Assembly (NCBI RefSeq): GCF_040678635.1
Contig: NZ_JBFATZ010000004.1
Span: 507,809 to 571,808, forward strand
Direction of reading: 5' to 3'
Length of the DNA: 64,000 nucleotides
From: Thermopolyspora sp040678635
Lineage (GTDB): Bacteria > Actinomycetota > Actinomycetes > Streptosporangiales > Streptosporangiaceae
Shown: positions 16,991 through 25,418 of the stretch, piece by piece
Layout: each line of letters opens with the position of its first letter
Position numbering within the stretch: the first letter of the stretch is position 1
Notes under the pieces: model-generated
The model's database searches: none
The model's input: only the letters and a program-made list of their open reading frames with translations
What the model was told of the DNA's origin: nothing
Made by a program: the position numbers and the translations under genes

Positions 16991-17023
16991 CTCATATCAG
17001 GTCAAATAATGGCCTGATATGAG
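16991..17023. terminator. AT-rich 11-bp perfect inverted repeat
   Basis: CTCATATCAGG (16991-17001) and CCTGATATGAG (17013-17023) with an 11-nt loop, between the sigma remnant (plus) and the secreted-protein gene end (minus). Its AT content stands out in this GC-rich DNA. It could be a bidirectional terminator or a mobile-element or protein-binding site left at the truncation point. Confidence 0.5.
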
Positions 17024-17061
17024 TACCCGGCGCACCGGCGCGGCGCTGGCCTCGTTTCGGG

Positions 17062-17544
17062 TCAGAATTTTCCGTGTACCGTGTTGCTCCGTACCGACCG
17101 GAGGGTGCTTCCCGCCGGATTGAGCAGGCGCGCGCCGATGTAGATGTCGTCGACCTCGCCGTCGAACACGCCCGAGTCCTCGTTGAGGGTCGTGCCGCGC
17201 TTGAAGTAGTAGTACGTGTGAAGTTCCATGCCACGGGACGTGACGTCGTAGGCCTTGAAGGTGTCGGGCCCGTAGAGCACATCGTCGCTGGCCGGGTCCT
17301 CGCCCCAGGTTCTGAGGACGATCGGGTGGCCGCTGTTCTTCAACTGCTGGGCCTGAGCCGGGGTCATGTGGAAGACCACATCGATGTTGACCTTGAGGTA
17401 GTTCCCGGGCTGCTCGGTGACGGCGATGACCGCCGAGTCGGCGGCGGCCTCCGCCGGGGCGGCGGCGAGCCCGAGCCCGAGCCCGGCGGCCGTGACGGCA
17501 CTGAGCGCGAGCACGCGCCCGGCCCGCGAAAAGATCTTGTTCAT
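17062..17544 (-). CDS. Small secreted protein of unknown function
   Basis: 160 aa with a clear signal peptide: basic MNKIFSRAGR, a hydrophobic core and an AEA-type cleavage region near residue 34. The mature part is Tyr/Asp-rich (MELHTYYYFKRGTTL) with no motif I recognise. ATG 17544 has AGGAAA 6 nt upstream; a longer in-frame extension to 17700 is not supported. No obvious partner among its neighbours. Confidence 0.75.
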   Translation of the reverse strand: MNKIFSRAGRVLALSAVTAAGLGLGLAAAPAEAAADSAVIAVTEQPGNYLKVNIDVVFHMTPAQAQQLKNSGHPIVLRTWGEDPASDDVLYGPDTFKAYDVTSRGMELHTYYYFKRGTTLNEDSGVFDGEVDDIYIGARLLNPAGSTLRSVRSNTVHGKF

Positions 17545-17703
17545 GAGTTTTCCTGAGTAGGTCGATCCGCTTTTACCCCTCAGGCGTTCCACGTCGGCCC
17601 TCGCCGTTCCACCCCGGCCACGACGCGAGCCGTTCCGTTCCAAGCCGGAGAACTCCCAGGTCGGCGACGCCGACCGTGTCCGGTCCTCTCCTGCCGCCAC
17701 AGG

Positions 17704-17895
17704 TCAGGCCGCCACGCCCTGTCCGACGGTGATGGTGAAGGTGGTCCCCATCGCCCTGGCCAATCGGTCCAGCATGGCCAGCGTCGGGATTCCGCCTCCA
17801 CCTTCGATCCGCGACAGCGCCGACTGGCTGATCTGCGCTCGCTGCGCCACTTCCGCCTGCGTCAGGCCATGCTCGATCCGACGCGAGCGGACCAT
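17704..17895 (-). CDS. XRE-family HTH regulator, short
   Basis: 63 aa, almost only a helix-turn-helix: LTQAEVAQRAQISQSALSRIE followed by PTLAMLDRLARAMG, the standard XRE/Cro fold. The N-terminal first helix is short; no better in-frame start lies upstream because a stop occurs within ~40 bp. It lies 33 bp downstream of HelD on the same strand, so is probably co-transcribed with it. It resembles antitoxin-type XRE proteins, but no toxin partner is seen. Confidence 0.75.
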   Translation of the reverse strand: MVRSRRIEHGLTQAEVAQRAQISQSALSRIEGGGGIPTLAMLDRLARAMGTTFTITVGQGVAA

Positions 17896-17928
17896 GTCAC
17901 CTACATCAGTGCGGCGAGGTCGAAACGC

Positions 17929-20571
17929 TTAATCCGCGGCCGACTCGTCCGCATCGGGCGTACGGCCAAGCGCGAGGTCCACATGCGGGCCTCCCCAGCC
18001 TGCAGGCGTTCTCCACATCAGCGACACCTTGAGGGTTTCGCCGATGACGTCCACGGCCCACATCTCCCGGGGCTCCTCGGGCAGGACCAGGAAGACCTCG
18101 TCCGCGCGTTCCCCGCCTGCCCATTCGACCTCCAGGGCGCGTACGGCCGCCGCGCGCAGTTCCGGGTAGGTGCCGAGGGCGGTGCCCGACACGACATAGA
18201 TCGCCGATCCGCGTGGGGTCGTGCGGATGACGTCGGCGAACTCGGAGTCCGTGGACGGCCGGAGCCCGTTCTTGTACAGGTCGGCGGCGAGGACGTGGCG
18301 GAGATAGCCGTGATCGTCCTGGGCGCGGGCGGCGGAGATCCGCTCGCGCAACGCCGCGAGGAGGTGCTCACGGCTCTCGTACGGCACGGCGTCGGTGGCG
18401 ACGGCGGGCTCGGCGGCGGGCCCGCCCTTCGGAGCCTTCCGGGCGGCGTCGGCGGGACCGCCCAGTTCGGCGGGAAGCGGGGCCGAGTGCAGGACGGTCA
18501 GCGACTGGGTGCAACGGGTGATCGCGACGTAGAGGCGGCGCAGACCCACCGGCCCCTGGTCGGCGAGCCGCTGCGGCTCCACGACGATGACGTGGTCGAA
18601 CTCCAGTCCCTTGGCGAGCGGCGCCGGCAGGACGCTGATGGGACGGCTGAGCCCGGTGAGGGTCGCCTCCTGTGCCTTGGCGACCTCCCGGTCGATCTCG
18701 CGCAGCAGTTCCCCGTCGTCGGGCGTGATGATCGCGACCGACCGCACCTCTTCTTCGCTGCGCATGGCGAGGCCGAGGGCGCGGGACACCGTCTCCCCCA
18801 CGAGCTTGGCACGCCTGACGGACGTGACGGTCAGCGAGCCCGGGGCGGGCGGGCGGATCGACTCGGGGAACGCCGTCGACGGCGACAGGGCCGTGGCGAG
18901 CGGCCGGGCGAACGCCATCACCTCCCTGGGGACGCGGTACCCGACGGCGAGCTCGGCGATGTGCCAGCCGTCGGCGCCGGCGAGGATGCCGGCGAGGCGG
19001 CCCCACACGTCGTACTGGCGGCCGCCCACGCTCTGGGCGAGGTCGCCGAGGACGGTCATGGATCCGCTCGGGCAGCGGCGGGCCAGGGAGCGGGCCTGCA
19101 TGGGGGTGAGGTCCTGGGCCTCGTCCGCGACGATGTGCCGGTAGCGCTGCGGCTCGTCGCCCGACAGCAGGAACCGCAGCTCCTCAAGGCACACGAGGTC
19201 CTCGGGCGTCCAGGGCTCGTCGGCGGTCCGGCGGGCCTGGGGCCGTACCAGGGCGAGCTGCTCCTCGCCGGTGAGCACCCCGAACGACGCCTCCCGTACG
19301 GCCTCCGCCGCGTTCAGCAGGTGGCGCAGCACCCGTTCGGCGGTGAGGGTCGGCCAGACCGCGTTGAGGAGGGCGGCGAGGCGGGGCTGTTTCTCCGCCT
19401 GGGAGCGGAATTTGTCGTCGGCCTTCTTGAGCCGGGTGGCCTCCTGGTACCGCTGGATGAGCAGGTCCAGGGTGCGGTCGACGAAGCGCCGCCGCCGTAC
19501 CAGGTAGGGGCCTGCGGAGTCTCGCGCCTCGCGGGCGAGGCCGGCGAGTTCCGCGCGGCCGATCGTCAGGTGCGCTCCCCGGAAGGAGAACTCGAGATCG
19601 GCGGTGATCCGGTCGGGGCGGATCCAGTTCTCGACGGCGTTGCGCAGCACCGCGGCCATGCGCTCGTCGGACTTGACCAGCCGGGTCTGCGGCGTGTCGG
19701 CGCCGCGGACCTCGCCGTCCCAGAGCTGGGAGATCTCGACGGTGGCGACGCCGCGGCTGCCGAGGCGGGGCAGGACGTCCTTGACGTACTGCAGGAATGC
19801 CCGGTGCGGGCCGACGACGAGCACCTCGTCGGCGGTGAAGTGCCTGTTGTCGAGCAGCCAGGTGACGCGGTGCAGCCCGATGGCGGTCTTGCCGGTGCCG
19901 GGACCGCCCTGGACGATCAGCAGTCCCTTGCGCTCGTCGGAGACCAGGAGCAACTGGTCGCGCCGGATGGTCTCCACGATGTCGCGCATCGATCCGTCGC
20001 GGGCGCTGTCGAGCTCGGCGAGCAGGAAGGGGTCGATGTCCTCGGGGCGATCGGTCCCGGTCCCGGTTTCGGTGGCGGTGGCGGTCCCGGTGGCGGTGTC
20101 GGCGCGGGGTGCGGCGCTCGCGGGCGCCGCCTCCGGGCGGATCACCTGGTCGCTGTAGTCGAGGACCTTGGGTCCCTCGCAGCGGAGTGTACGCAGCCGC
20201 CACACGTCGTCAGGGGCGTCGGGGGTGGCCAGCCGCCACCGGGTGGCCTGCCGGCTCGTCCACTTCACCAGGACCAGGTCGCCGTCGCGGTCGCGTACGC
20301 TGCGACGCCCGAGGTACCAGGTGAGCCGCCCGTCCGGGTCGTCGGTGAGGTCGACGCGGGTGGTGACGAGGGACCGTCCGCCCAGGTCCTCGCGGTCGCC
20401 GAACTCGACGGGTACGTCGGGCACGGGGGCGAGTCCGGCGTCGGGGCAGTCCGAGCGCAGCTTCACCCGGACGGCGTCGATCGAGCGCCGATCCTGTTCG
20501 ACGCAGTCGCAGATGTGATCCACTTCGCGCTGTTCGTCGGCGATGACGGCGGCGCGGTCGACCTGACCCAT
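17929..20571 (-). CDS. helD: HelD-like UvrD/Rep-family ATPase (RNA polymerase recycling factor type)
   Basis: 880 aa superfamily 1 helicase-like ATPase. Walker A GGPGTGKTAIG at ~225, motif II VADEAQDLTPMQ at ~487, and a C-terminal UvrD-type block (LAKGLEFDHVIVVEP, RRLYVAITRCTQSL). The acidic coiled N-terminus (ADEQREVDHICDCVEQD) resembles the HelD arm that enters the RNA polymerase secondary channel to remove stalled complexes; assignment to HelD rather than another UvrD-like protein rests on this layout. ATG 20571 has a perfect GGAGGAG; an open frame continuing upstream to 21471 crosses the NYN gene and is spurious. A Thr/Ala/Gly low-complexity stretch at ~155-175 comes from a short GC-rich DNA repeat. 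Confidence 0.85.
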   Translation of the reverse strand: MGQVDRAAVIADEQREVDHICDCVEQDRRSIDAVRVKLRSDCPDAGLAPVPDVPVEFGDREDLGGRSLVTTRVDLTDDPDGRLTWYLGRRSVRDRDGDLVLVKWTSRQATRWRLATPDAPDDVWRLRTLRCEGPKVLDYSDQVIRPEAAPASAAPRADTATGTATATETGTGTDRPEDIDPFLLAELDSARDGSMRDIVETIRRDQLLLVSDERKGLLIVQGGPGTGKTAIGLHRVTWLLDNRHFTADEVLVVGPHRAFLQYVKDVLPRLGSRGVATVEISQLWDGEVRGADTPQTRLVKSDERMAAVLRNAVENWIRPDRITADLEFSFRGAHLTIGRAELAGLAREARDSAGPYLVRRRRFVDRTLDLLIQRYQEATRLKKADDKFRSQAEKQPRLAALLNAVWPTLTAERVLRHLLNAAEAVREASFGVLTGEEQLALVRPQARRTADEPWTPEDLVCLEELRFLLSGDEPQRYRHIVADEAQDLTPMQARSLARRCPSGSMTVLGDLAQSVGGRQYDVWGRLAGILAGADGWHIAELAVGYRVPREVMAFARPLATALSPSTAFPESIRPPAPGSLTVTSVRRAKLVGETVSRALGLAMRSEEEVRSVAIITPDDGELLREIDREVAKAQEATLTGLSRPISVLPAPLAKGLEFDHVIVVEPQRLADQGPVGLRRLYVAITRCTQSLTVLHSAPLPAELGGPADAARKAPKGGPAAEPAVATDAVPYESREHLLAALRERISAARAQDDHGYLRHVLAADLYKNGLRPSTDSEFADVIRTTPRGSAIYVVSGTALGTYPELRAAAVRALEVEWAGGERADEVFLVLPEEPREMWAVDVIGETLKVSLMWRTPAGWGGPHVDLALGRTPDADESAAD

Positions 20572-20634
20572 TGGTTCTCCTCCACGAGTGGGCCGAGGGA
20601 GAGGGAAGCGGCGGTTGCCGGGGTGTAAAGCGCT

Positions 20635-20672
20635 CCGCGGGCGGGGGCCGGTCGGTCCGCCCCGGCCCGCGG
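20635..20672 (-). terminator. GC-rich hairpin after the NYN gene
   Basis: CCGCGGGCGGGGGC (20635-20648) pairs with 20659-20672 with one mismatch and a 10-nt loop. It lies 42 bp downstream of the NYN stop on the minus strand and upstream of HelD, so it should separate the two transcripts. Confidence 0.55.
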
Positions 20673-20714
20673 GCGGTGTCGTCGCTGGAACGTCGATGCT
20701 GGGACGTCGCCGCG

Positions 20715-21233
20715 TCAGGCGGCCTGGGCGGTGGGCGTACCGAAGGTGACGACCTTGGAGGCGGCCGCGTAGAGGCGCCGGTTCAGCGCGCCCCTTCTCG
20801 ACACGACGGTGACGTGCGTGCCGCTTCCGGCGAGCCAGGCGGCCAGATCGGTGAAGTGGCCGTCGCCGGAGCCGATCACCACCCGTTCGAACCGCTCGGG
20901 GAGACGGGCGGCGTACGCGGACTCCGACAGCGCCCGGTCGGCGCCGTCCCGACCAGCGCGGATCAGCAGCTGGATGCCGCGCAGTGCCATCCCGACGGAG
21001 AGACCGGCACTGGGGTTGACCGCGACGACGAACTGGTCCATGGGGCCGATCGGCACGAGTTCGCGGTATTCGGTCATGAACTCGGTGACCTGCGCGGTGG
21101 TGGGGCAGGGCGAGCCCGTCAGGTTTTCGAGGTCGAGCAGGTGGACCCCGCGGCCCTGCCGCAACAGGCGCCTGCCCCGTCGGGTGCGGGCGCGTGTCCG
21201 GCCGGATGTCGAGTGGCTGGCAGTGGGGGACAT
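20715..21233 (-). CDS. NYN-domain (PIN-like) ribonuclease family protein
   Basis: 172 aa. NYN/PIN fold markers: VHLLDLENL with the first catalytic Asp at ~residue 34, GADRALSES with the second acidic centre, and VIGSGDGHFTDLAAWL with the third. These acidic residues bind Mg in the NYN RNase family. The first ~25 residues are Arg-rich and could contact nucleic acid. Divergent from the second HTH-methyltransferase, 148 bp away. Substrate unknown; a link to the neighbouring restriction island is possible but unproven. Confidence 0.82.
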   Translation of the reverse strand: MSPTASHSTSGRTRARTRRGRRLLRQGRGVHLLDLENLTGSPCPTTAQVTEFMTEYRELVPIGPMDQFVVAVNPSAGLSVGMALRGIQLLIRAGRDGADRALSESAYAARLPERFERVVIGSGDGHFTDLAAWLAGSGTHVTVVSRRGALNRRLYAAASKVVTFGTPTAQAA

Positions 21234-21321
21234 GACCGTTCTCCTCTCTCATCGAGGATCGGTGGCCGACGAAATCCATTAAAGCACGTGTTGATTCCAT
21301 CGACCAATACCTTCCGCGACG

Positions 21322-21361
21322 TTGCATCGATGAGATGTCTTGCTCTAGGGTCATGTCAAAC
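21322..21361 (+). promoter_or_regulatory. Probable promoter and shared operator word of the second methyltransferase operon
   Basis: TTGCAT (21322-21327), 18-bp spacer, TAGGGT (21346-21351), then TGTCAAAC (21354-21361), inside the short inverted repeat ATGT-CAA-ACAT. Both TAGGGT and TGTCAAAC recur upstream of the paralogous operon (4141-4162). Confidence 0.5.
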
Positions 21362-21381
21362 ATCAGAGGTAGAGGAGCGAC

Positions 21382-23400
21382 GTGGACAAGGACGTCGAGG
21401 TGACCGTGGCGGACATCGCCCGGCTGGGCGGCGTCGGACGCGCCGCGGTGAGCAATTGGCGCCGTCGGCACGATGACTTCCCGCAGCCCGTGGGCGGCAC
21501 CTCGCTCAGCCCCGTCTTCTCACTCGCGGAGGTACGGCGGTGGCTGCTCGCCCACGCCGAGGGCAGGCCGCTGCCCGAGCGCGAGTGGCTCATGCAGGAC
21601 CTGCGGGCGAGCGCGGCGGCGGACGAGCCCGCGCAGCTCATCGCCGACCTGGGCGCCTTCCTCGTCTATCTCGGCCGTGACCGCGCGAACTGGACCGAAC
21701 TGTCCGCCAAGGACGAGTCGACCATCGCGGCCGAACTCCCCCGGCGAGTCCAGGCGGCCTGCGCCGATGCCCTGGTCGATCCCCCGATGCCGCGCTCCCT
21801 CGCGAAGGTCGGCGTGCCGCTGCTGCGCCGCCTCGCCGACCTCGCCGACGGCCCCGGCGACACCTTCGCGTTCCTGCGCGAACGCTATTTCGAGCTGCAC
21901 AGCAGGCGCACGTACCCCACCCCCGACGCCGTCGCCAGGCTCATGGCCGAGCTCGGCGGCCCCGACGCCGAGCGGGTGCTCGACCCGACCTGCGGCACGG
22001 GCGCCCTGCTTGAGCCGTTCCGCGACCGGCCACACGGCATGCTCCTCGGCCAGGAGATCGACGCGGCGACCGCCCGCCTCACCGCCCTCCACCTCGCGTT
22101 CGGCCTCGCCCGGGTGAACGTCGTCGCCGGCGACTCACTGCGGCAGGACGCCTTCCCCGGCACGCTGGTCGACACGGTCGTGTGCTACCCGCCGTTCAAC
22201 GACCGCGCCTGGGGCTACGAGGACCTGCACTCCGACCCCAGGTGGGAGTACGGCCTGCCGCCCAAGATGGAGTCCGAGCTCGCCTGGGTGCAGCACGCCC
22301 TCGCCCACCTCAAACCGGGCGGCACCGCCGTCCTGCTCATGCCCCCGGCCGCCGCGAACCGCAGATCGGGCCGCCGCATCCGCACCCAGCTCATCCGCCG
22401 CGGCGCGCTCCGGGCGGTGATCGGCCTCCCGATCGGCGCGGTGCCGAACACGGCCGTCGCCCTGGCCCTTTGGCTGCTACGCCGCCCCGCCGACTCCCGC
22501 ACCCCCGAGCACGTCCTGATGGTCGACACCGCGACGCGCCCGAACGACTTCGCCCGCGTCGCGACGGACGCCTGGACACGCTTCGACCTCGGCGAACACG
22601 CCGACGAGCCCGGCATCAGCAGAGCCGTACCGGTCATCGACCTGCTCGACGAGGATGTCGACCTCACCCCCGCCCGCCACCTCGCCTCGTCCGCAGAGGA
22701 CCTGACACCCGAGCGGCTCATCACCGAACGCGACACCGTGGCCGACCTGCTCCGCACGACCGCCGACCTGCTCCCCGCCGTCCAGGCCGCCCGCGATGCC
22801 CAGAGCCTGCCCGTGGTCCCGCTCGCCGAGCTCGTCCGACTGGGCATGCTCACCATCCAGCCCCACAAACCAACCAAAGATGGCGAACGCTCCCCGGCCT
22901 CGGCCGATCTGCCCGTCCTCACCATCGAAGACCTCCTGGGCGAAGGGCCGCCGGGCGAGCCCGCGACCCCCGTCCCGGTCCAGCACGAGCTCGTGGTCGA
23001 GCCCGGCGACGTGCTCGTCGCGCAGGCCGCGACCCGCCTCATCGTCCGAGTCGCTGCGCAGCGCGCCGTCGTCCTCGGCCTCCGCATGACGCTGCTACGC
23101 CCGGACCCCGAACGCCTCGCCCCCCACTTCCTCGCCGGCTTCGTGAACAGCTCGATGAACGTCCGCCACTACACCGGCACCGGCAGCCGCCTGCACACCG
23201 ACATCCGCCGCGCCGAGATCCCGCTCCCGCCGATCGAGGAGCAACGCGCGTACGGCGAGGCGTTCCGGCGGCTGGCGGATTTCGAGCGCGGCCTGCGCCG
23301 AGCGGCCGGTATGGGCGAGGATCTGATCCGACTGATATCCGACGGCCTCACGCAGGGCATCGTGCGGCCGGTCGGAGCACACATGAAGGGAACACGGTGA
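21382..23400 (+). CDS. HTH-fused DNA methyltransferase homologue with altered catalytic motif (YPPF)
   Basis: 672 aa paralogue of the protein at 4236-6404, same plan: HTH (recognition helix AAVSNWRRRH), methyltransferase core with SAM motif I DPTCGTGAL at D201, and a C-terminal S-subunit-like half ending IPLPPIEEQRAYGEAFRRL. The catalytic motif IV reads CYPPF (codon TAC, Tyr269) where the paralogue has CNPPY; N6-adenine methylases need Asn or Asp there, so this protein is probably catalytically dead and may serve as a DNA-binding or regulatory subunit. GTG 21382 with GAGGAG 4 nt upstream. Overlaps HsdM by 4 bp. Sequence otherwise conserved, so it is not simply decaying. Confidence 0.85.
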   Translation: MDKDVEVTVADIARLGGVGRAAVSNWRRRHDDFPQPVGGTSLSPVFSLAEVRRWLLAHAEGRPLPEREWLMQDLRASAAADEPAQLIADLGAFLVYLGRDRANWTELSAKDESTIAAELPRRVQAACADALVDPPMPRSLAKVGVPLLRRLADLADGPGDTFAFLRERYFELHSRRTYPTPDAVARLMAELGGPDAERVLDPTCGTGALLEPFRDRPHGMLLGQEIDAATARLTALHLAFGLARVNVVAGDSLRQDAFPGTLVDTVVCYPPFNDRAWGYEDLHSDPRWEYGLPPKMESELAWVQHALAHLKPGGTAVLLMPPAAANRRSGRRIRTQLIRRGALRAVIGLPIGAVPNTAVALALWLLRRPADSRTPEHVLMVDTATRPNDFARVATDAWTRFDLGEHADEPGISRAVPVIDLLDEDVDLTPARHLASSAEDLTPERLITERDTVADLLRTTADLLPAVQAARDAQSLPVVPLAELVRLGMLTIQPHKPTKDGERSPASADLPVLTIEDLLGEGPPGEPATPVPVQHELVVEPGDVLVAQAATRLIVRVAAQRAVVLGLRMTLLRPDPERLAPHFLAGFVNSSMNVRHYTGTGSRLHTDIRRAEIPLPPIEEQRAYGEAFRRLADFERGLRRAAGMGEDLIRLISDGLTQGIVRPVGAHMKGTR

Positions 23401-25418
23401 GCACCAACCACCAGAGGTACGCGAACTTCATCTGGTCTGTCGCCGACCTGCTCCGAGGCAGCTACAAGCAGTCGGAGTACGGCAAGGTCATCCTTCCGTT
23501 CACCGTGCTACGCCGACTCGACTGTGTGCTGGAACCCAGCAAGCCCGCGGTGCTGGCGAAGGTGAAGGAGCTGGAGGGCAGCCCTTTGCCGGAGGGCGCC
23601 AAGGACCGGATATTGCGGTCCGTGGCCGGTGCCGGCTTCTACAACACCAGCGAACTCGACATGAAAAAAGTCATCGCCGACCCCGACAACGTGGCCAGTA
23701 ACCTGCGGGCCTGCATCGGGGCATTCTCCAAGGGCGCGGCGGAGGTTCTGGAGAAGTACCGCTTCGAGGAGCAGATCCGGCGGCTCGACGAAGCCGGACT
23801 GCTATACAGCGTGGCTGCGAAGTTCGCCGAGTTCAACCTGCATCCCGATGCGGTCGACAACCATCAGATGGGCTACATCTTCGAGGAGCTCATCCGCAAG
23901 TTCTCCGAGATCTCGAACGAGACCGCTGGTGAGCACTTCACCCCGCGCGAGGTCATCCGCCTGATGGTGAACCTGCTGATGGCCCCCGACGACGTGGACG
24001 TGATGACGCCCGGCATCGTCCGCACCGTGTACGACCCGGCATGCGGCACAGGCGGGATGCTGTCGGCCGCAGAGGAGCACATCACCCGCTACAACACGAA
24101 GGCCACGGTCAAGGTATTCGGCCAGGAGCTCAACCCAGAGTCGTGGGCGATCTGCCGCTCGGACATGATGCTCAAAGGTCAGGAGGAGGCGGCCGACATC
24201 GCCTTCGGCAACTCCTTCACACAGGACGGACATCCGGACCGGACGTTCGACTACCTGCTCGCCAATCCGCCATTCGGCGTTGAGTGGAGGAACGTCCAGA
24301 AGCACATCGAAGACGAACGTGACCAGCTCGGCTGGGCTGGTCGTTTCGGCGCAGGCACGCCGCGCATAAACGACGGATCGCTGCTGTTCCTCCAGCACAT
24401 GATCTCGAAGATGAAGCCGGTCGAGCAGGGCGGCTCTCGCATCGCGATCGTCTTCAACGGCTCACCGTTGTTCACCGGCGGTGCCGGCTCGGGCGAGTCG
24501 GAGATTCGCCGCTGGATCCTGGAGAACGACTGGTTGGAGGCGATCGTCGCCCTCCCCGACCAGCTCTTCTACAACACCGGCATCGCCACCTACTTCTGGA
24601 TCCTGTCCAACCGCAAGGTCCCGGCCCTGCGCGACAAGGTGATCCTGCTCGACGGCCGCGAGCACTGGGCGAAGATGCGCAAGTCCCTCGGCGACAAGCG
24701 CAAGTACATCACCGACGAGCAGATCGACGAGCTGACCAGGATTTACAAGGACGCTTTGACGATCGCGGCCGACCCGGAGCACGAGCACCACGCGAAGGTG
24801 AAGGCCTTCCCCCGCCACGCCTTCGGCTACCAGCGCATCACCGTCGAACGCCCCCTCCACCAGCGCTTCGAGGCCACCACCGAGACCGCCGACACGGTGG
24901 CGGAGGCCAAGGCGGTCGGCAGGTACGAGCACCGCGACGCGCTGCTCGCGGCGCTGAGGTCCCTCGCCGGTACGGTGTGCCGCACCAAGCTGGAGTTCGT
25001 CGGCAAGCTCGATGCCGCGCTTCGGGGACACGGTCTGAACAAGCTACCGGCCCCAGTGGAGAAGGCGATCTGGGCCGAGGTGGCGATCAGCGACCCTGAG
25101 GGCGAGCTGCAGACGGACCGAAAGGGCAACTCCCTGCCCGACCCCGACCTGCGGGACTACGAGAACGTGCCACTCACCTCGATGCACGCCACCCCGGCGG
25201 AGTTGGAGGCCGAAGTCGAGGCCTATCTGAAGCAGGAGGTGCTCCCGCACATCCCGGATGCCTGGGTGGACGCCTCCAAGACCAAAATTGGATTTGAAAT
25301 TCCGTTCACCCGACACTTCTATAGATACACACCACCTCGGCCGCTACAGGAAATTAACACCGAACTCAAGAGACTAGAAGGCGAGATTCAGAAACTTCTT
25401 AGCGAGGTGACCGAATGA
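23397..25418 (+). CDS. hsdM: Type I restriction-modification methylase subunit HsdM (island 2)
   Basis: 673 aa. N-terminal HsdM domain (FIWSVADLLRGSYKQSEYG, FTVLRRLD), GEHFTPREVIRLM, motif I DPACGTGGML, and catalytic NPPF at N290. Begins at GTG 23397 overlapping the stop of the preceding gene; an open frame extending 400 codons upstream lies over that gene and is an artefact. Its own stop overlaps the HsdS start (ATGA). Forms with HsdS the modification half of a complete type I enzyme. GC content falls noticeably in the last ~150 bp, leading into the AT-richer hsdS. Confidence 0.94.
   Translation: MSTNHQRYANFIWSVADLLRGSYKQSEYGKVILPFTVLRRLDCVLEPSKPAVLAKVKELEGSPLPEGAKDRILRSVAGAGFYNTSELDMKKVIADPDNVASNLRACIGAFSKGAAEVLEKYRFEEQIRRLDEAGLLYSVAAKFAEFNLHPDAVDNHQMGYIFEELIRKFSEISNETAGEHFTPREVIRLMVNLLMAPDDVDVMTPGIVRTVYDPACGTGGMLSAAEEHITRYNTKATVKVFGQELNPESWAICRSDMMLKGQEEAADIAFGNSFTQDGHPDRTFDYLLANPPFGVEWRNVQKHIEDERDQLGWAGRFGAGTPRINDGSLLFLQHMISKMKPVEQGGSRIAIVFNGSPLFTGGAGSGESEIRRWILENDWLEAIVALPDQLFYNTGIATYFWILSNRKVPALRDKVILLDGREHWAKMRKSLGDKRKYITDEQIDELTRIYKDALTIAADPEHEHHAKVKAFPRHAFGYQRITVERPLHQRFEATTETADTVAEAKAVGRYEHRDALLAALRSLAGTVCRTKLEFVGKLDAALRGHGLNKLPAPVEKAIWAEVAISDPEGELQTDRKGNSLPDPDLRDYENVPLTSMHATPAELEAEVEAYLKQEVLPHIPDAWVDASKTKIGFEIPFTRHFYRYTPPRPLQEINTELKRLEGEIQKLLSEVTE

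Noticed and set aside
20572..21471. N-terminal extension of HelD to 1180 residues
   Set aside because: It overlaps the NYN gene and is Arg/Pro-rich nonsense; ATG 20571 has a perfect ribosome site.
22182..23396. N-terminal extension of the second HsdM
   Set aside because: It lies over the HTH-methyltransferase in another frame and is Arg/Pro-rich; GTG 23397 gives a normal HsdM length.
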